Shown here: in pieces, positions 61,101-64,000 of the stretch
Layout: each line of letters opens with the position of its first letter
How positions within the stretch are numbered: the stretch's first letter is position 1
Assembly: GCF_933775445.1 (NCBI RefSeq)
Contig: NC_065872.1
Location: 23,746,001-23,810,000 of the forward strand
Direction: 5' to 3'
DNA length: 64,000 bases
Source: Argentina anserina
Lineage: Eukaryota > Streptophyta > Magnoliopsida > Rosales > Rosaceae
The notes under the pieces: model-generated
Told to the model about the DNA's origin: nothing
Seen by the model: the letters and a program-made list of their open reading frames with translations, nothing else
Databases searched by the model: none
Translations under genes and position numbers: made by a program

Positions 61101-63135
61101 CTCCTCTTATCATGATCAGACACTATTCAGAACCAAACCCATTAAACTGCTATGCCTCAGCTGAGAGAGAAATTAACACGAATCTTGAACGAGGCAATCA
61201 GAATCATATGTCTTGGTTCCTCTAAAAATTAATCAATGCTATATTTTTTTTAAAGTCCTCTAAAAGTTTCATTCTTTAAATTCTGCATCACTTGCATCTC
61301 TGCATTGAGAAAGCCTCCCCAAATTCCAAATCAAACCAGAACTCATAGCATTTTTAGTACAATCTCAATTTTCATTAATCATGAGTAAAATCAGCTTATA
61401 GAAAGATCTAGATTACCCACCAAGAACTCTGGAAGCACCGATCATTATTCACATCCCACAAATCCCAAAAACCAGATATTCAAACAAATAAGCCACAAAC
61501 TATAAGGATTGCAGACAGAATAAAGGAGAGAAGGAGCTGAATGAATTACTGTGATTTCCATGACAGAATTTGCATGACGACCAAGACCCCAGCCAAGGGG
61601 AAAACATTTTTGATAAGTGAATCACCAGTATGTGAGAATCATATGCCGAACAAATTCTTAATACTGTAGTATTCTTAACAGAGACCTTTTACTTTCTGTG
61701 TATGAATTAGAAACAATAACCACTATCTCTCTACTGCTCTGACATAAATCTAAAACTTCAATCAACTTAAAACTAAACAAAAAAGACAGAGATCGTTCTA
61801 CCAAGAAGACAAGCTTACAAGTCAGCATGGTAACATGTCTACTTCTCACCAACATCGTAGTGAGCGGATACTCACTTCATGTATTAATATCTATAAATAT
61901 ACTGACTTCATTTGTATACATTTTAGAGGCAAACAAATATGAAAGAAAGACATTCTTGACAAAAGAAAATAAACCAGATAGAAAACACAAATGTCATGCT
62001 TAATACATACACAAATACTTGCAGATAATGATCTGATATGCCCTTGATACCTATCAGATTTCATGATATATTCATACCTAATGATTTGACATCCTCTTAA
62101 ATAAATGGAATTGAGAGTTAATAATGCTCAAACTGCAACAAAAATATATACTAACAAAAGGAACCTACTGAGTTTTTCATCCATAAGACACTAGTCTTTT
62201 ATATAAAGACAGGACTTCTAGTAGTAGAATAAATCACATTACTATCAAGACCCAGGGAGAAGATTACAGAGCTGAATTATAGTGGTAGCTCCCAACACCA
62301 ACCTCTCGCACTTAAAACCTTCTTGCATACAAAATTCAATAACAATCACTTCAAGTGAGATAACATGCGTTGTGTGTCAGTCTGTTTCACTTAACAATGT
62401 GGAGGATTTGCAAAGAAACGACTTCACAAATAATATGGAGTACAATACTTATATAAAAGATGACTTTCATAGTTGAGTACTGCAGCTAATCTCCAACAGA
62501 ATAAAGATGGATTAGCCAGAGAAGGCATCCGATCCAGTGGGGTTATTTAATTAAAGGTAACAGTGGTTATCTGCTTATTTATCTTTTTTTTTTGATGATG
62601 GGCAGCATTGTATCAGTTGATCAATCAAAAAAAATGAGGGAATTAAAAATACTTTTCATCACGTTTACAAGCATCAAGGATTTGCAAATGAACTATTATG
62701 GGCAACAATAAGTCAGATCGAGGACATGTACATTCCCTATAGTTAGCTTTACAATTCACATACATTCTTCATATCCTATTTTTAAATTTCGGTGAAGGTT
62801 GGCTAAATTGTGCTACAGTTTGACTAGTAATGAACAACTGGGAAAACATATTCCAAGGATGAAGACTTGGAAATCTACAGAGTCCCAAGTCTCTCGCGGA
62901 ATCAATTCGTAAATTCTTGCACTAAATTGACTCGGGAAAAACCACAAATAATGACAAATTAGAAAGAACCACTGCAGCTAGTAAATAAAACTTTAGACAC
63001 TATTGCTACATCATTTATTCTTGGTGTAATCCACAAGGAACAATTGCAACAAATAGATAACTATTTCTAATGGAAAGCATAACTTACATGGCAACAAGCC
63101 ACATAACATGTACAGGACACGTACAGATTCCAACC
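61101..63135. other. Region without a recognised gene
   Basis: AT-rich DNA; no coding sequence, RNA gene or bounded repeat recognised. It may include decayed introns of the cyclopropane synthase fragment or flanks of the F-box pseudogene. Confidence 0.4.
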
Positions 63136-63696
63136 TCACAAAAAAGCTAAACTCTCCACGTAAGGAAAAGCAACATCCTGATCCCTAATATGATGATTAC
63201 CACCTAAGGCTAGAGAGAGCTCTTCATTGGCTAACTCCACAGATCTCTGCAAGGTCTTATTTTTCAGATCATAGGAGATGACCTTACCAGGCAAGTGCAA
63301 CATTAGATCAGTTGAACAATCCTCAACCCCATTATCTTTTTCCTCCTCCCCTGAAATGCACAAGACAACCAAATCCTTCCAATCTTGTCCAGGACAAGCT
63401 GTGACTACCGGATTAAGATCAACATTGTACTTAACAACCCAGCCAGAGTAGTCCCTCTGCATCTCCATCTCATCAAATTGGGTCATACAATGCTTATAAG
63501 TGTCAATCAAATACAAACGCCCACGACACTCCCCAAAATATCTCCAAGCCGGCCAGATCGTTGGATCCCCCTATCTTGATAATAGGGGAGATAGGGGCAT
63601 TCATCCACCACGCAGACCACATTGTATTGTGGCGACTCGGAAGGATCATAAGCCACAGCATAGCGGTGTAAGAACAATATTGGATTCAATATTATC
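63136..63696 (-). pseudogene. F-box protein (F-box-associated domain) pseudogene
   Basis: Minus strand. The first piece AVAYDPSESPQYNVVCVV (about 63600-63660) and the second piece MQRDYSGWVVKYNVDLNPVV with LPGKVISYDLKNKTL and a final PYVESLAFL (63136-63510) match the C-terminal domain of plant F-box proteins of the At5g07610 type. Between them a section of the domain is missing and the frame changes. The F-box and N-terminal half are absent because an LTR begins at 63697. Such proteins are substrate receptors of SCF ubiquitin ligases; this copy is dead. Confidence 0.78.
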
Positions 63697-64000
63697 TGTT
63701 AGGAATATATTAACTCAGCTGCATTTCATTAATCCAATTAAGTTGAAGTAGATGAGTTTAATTAGGATTGTAGTAGCTTGTGGAGATTATATCTCTCTAC
63801 AAGATCAAATGACTTTAACCAATTAATTATCTGATTAATATACATGTATAATGATAAGTATATATCTCATATTCTGTTAAGATTACAGCTGATCTAGGAC
63901 TCCTTATGGGGTGAGTCTCTCGTTCAGCATTGGCCAATATATAAGGAGATAAAGTCCATGTACTCAACACCTCTTGTTCCGAGCATTAAGTTGCAGTCTC
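63697..64000. mobile_element. Start of an LTR retrotransposon or solo LTR, cut by the window end
   Basis: Starts TGTTAGGAATATATTAACTC, contains a TATA-like CAATATATAAGG (about 63945), and continues with the transcript-leader style ACACCTCTTGTTCCGAG. It interrupts the F-box pseudogene. The far end lies outside, so family and target duplication cannot be settled. Confidence 0.55.

Overview
This window is nuclear DNA from a dicot plant. The genes have many short exons with GT-AG introns, the intergenic DNA is AT-rich, and the products (SYP132-type syntaxin, KDM3-type JmjC demethylase, GT47 exostosin, plant O-fucosyltransferase, GH3 exo-glucosidase) belong to land-plant families. A Rosaceae-like species is my impression only; nothing in the sequence proves it. 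All exon models were built by eye from splice sites and reading frame.

Layout. 1-1458 (+): 3' half of a GH3 beta-glucosidase. 2057-3953: a hAT-type MITE, then a Mutator-like element carrying a broken piece of a glutaredoxin-domain gene. 4100-9043 (-): complete 13-exon Qa-SNARE gene (SYP132 type, 308 aa). 10713-11281 (-): small secreted eight-cysteine protein. 12572-14632 (+): Lys/Glu/Asp-rich KED-like protein with its TATA box and a 5'-UTR intron. 16304-22964 (+): ten-exon O-fucosyltransferase (664 aa). About 24.0-25.5 kb: noncoding, retrotransposon-like DNA with a 24-bp minisatellite. 26158-34188 (-): 13-exon JMJ25/IBM1-like histone demethylase (about 937 aa). 34587-40858: decayed Ty1/copia element on the minus strand, with its 3' LTR only 399 bp from the demethylase start codon. 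43445-47979 (-): three-exon GT47 glycosyltransferase (439 aa), whose 3-kb second intron holds another noncoding repeat. 48611-49191: a MITE.

49.6-64 kb is a repeat-rich graveyard. A Ty3/gypsy chromodomain element (49775-58166, target duplication CTATG) sits inside a decayed exon of a cytosolic alpha-glucan phosphorylase gene. A 2.9-kb solo LTR of an unrelated long-LTR family (54426-57307, duplication GAGGA) sits inside the gag of that gypsy element. Downstream are a fragment of the oxidoreductase domain of a plant cyclopropane-fatty-acid synthase, and a frameshifted F-box pseudogene cut by another LTR that runs off the window end.

The intact genes are ordinary, unrelated housekeeping or regulatory loci: membrane fusion, Golgi glycosylation (two genes), chromatin, cell wall and a possible stress response. 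They form no operon or pathway. I found no evidence of a new multi-gene system. The most unusual content is the gene-capturing Mutator element, the three-level nested insertion, and the cluster of dead gene fragments.
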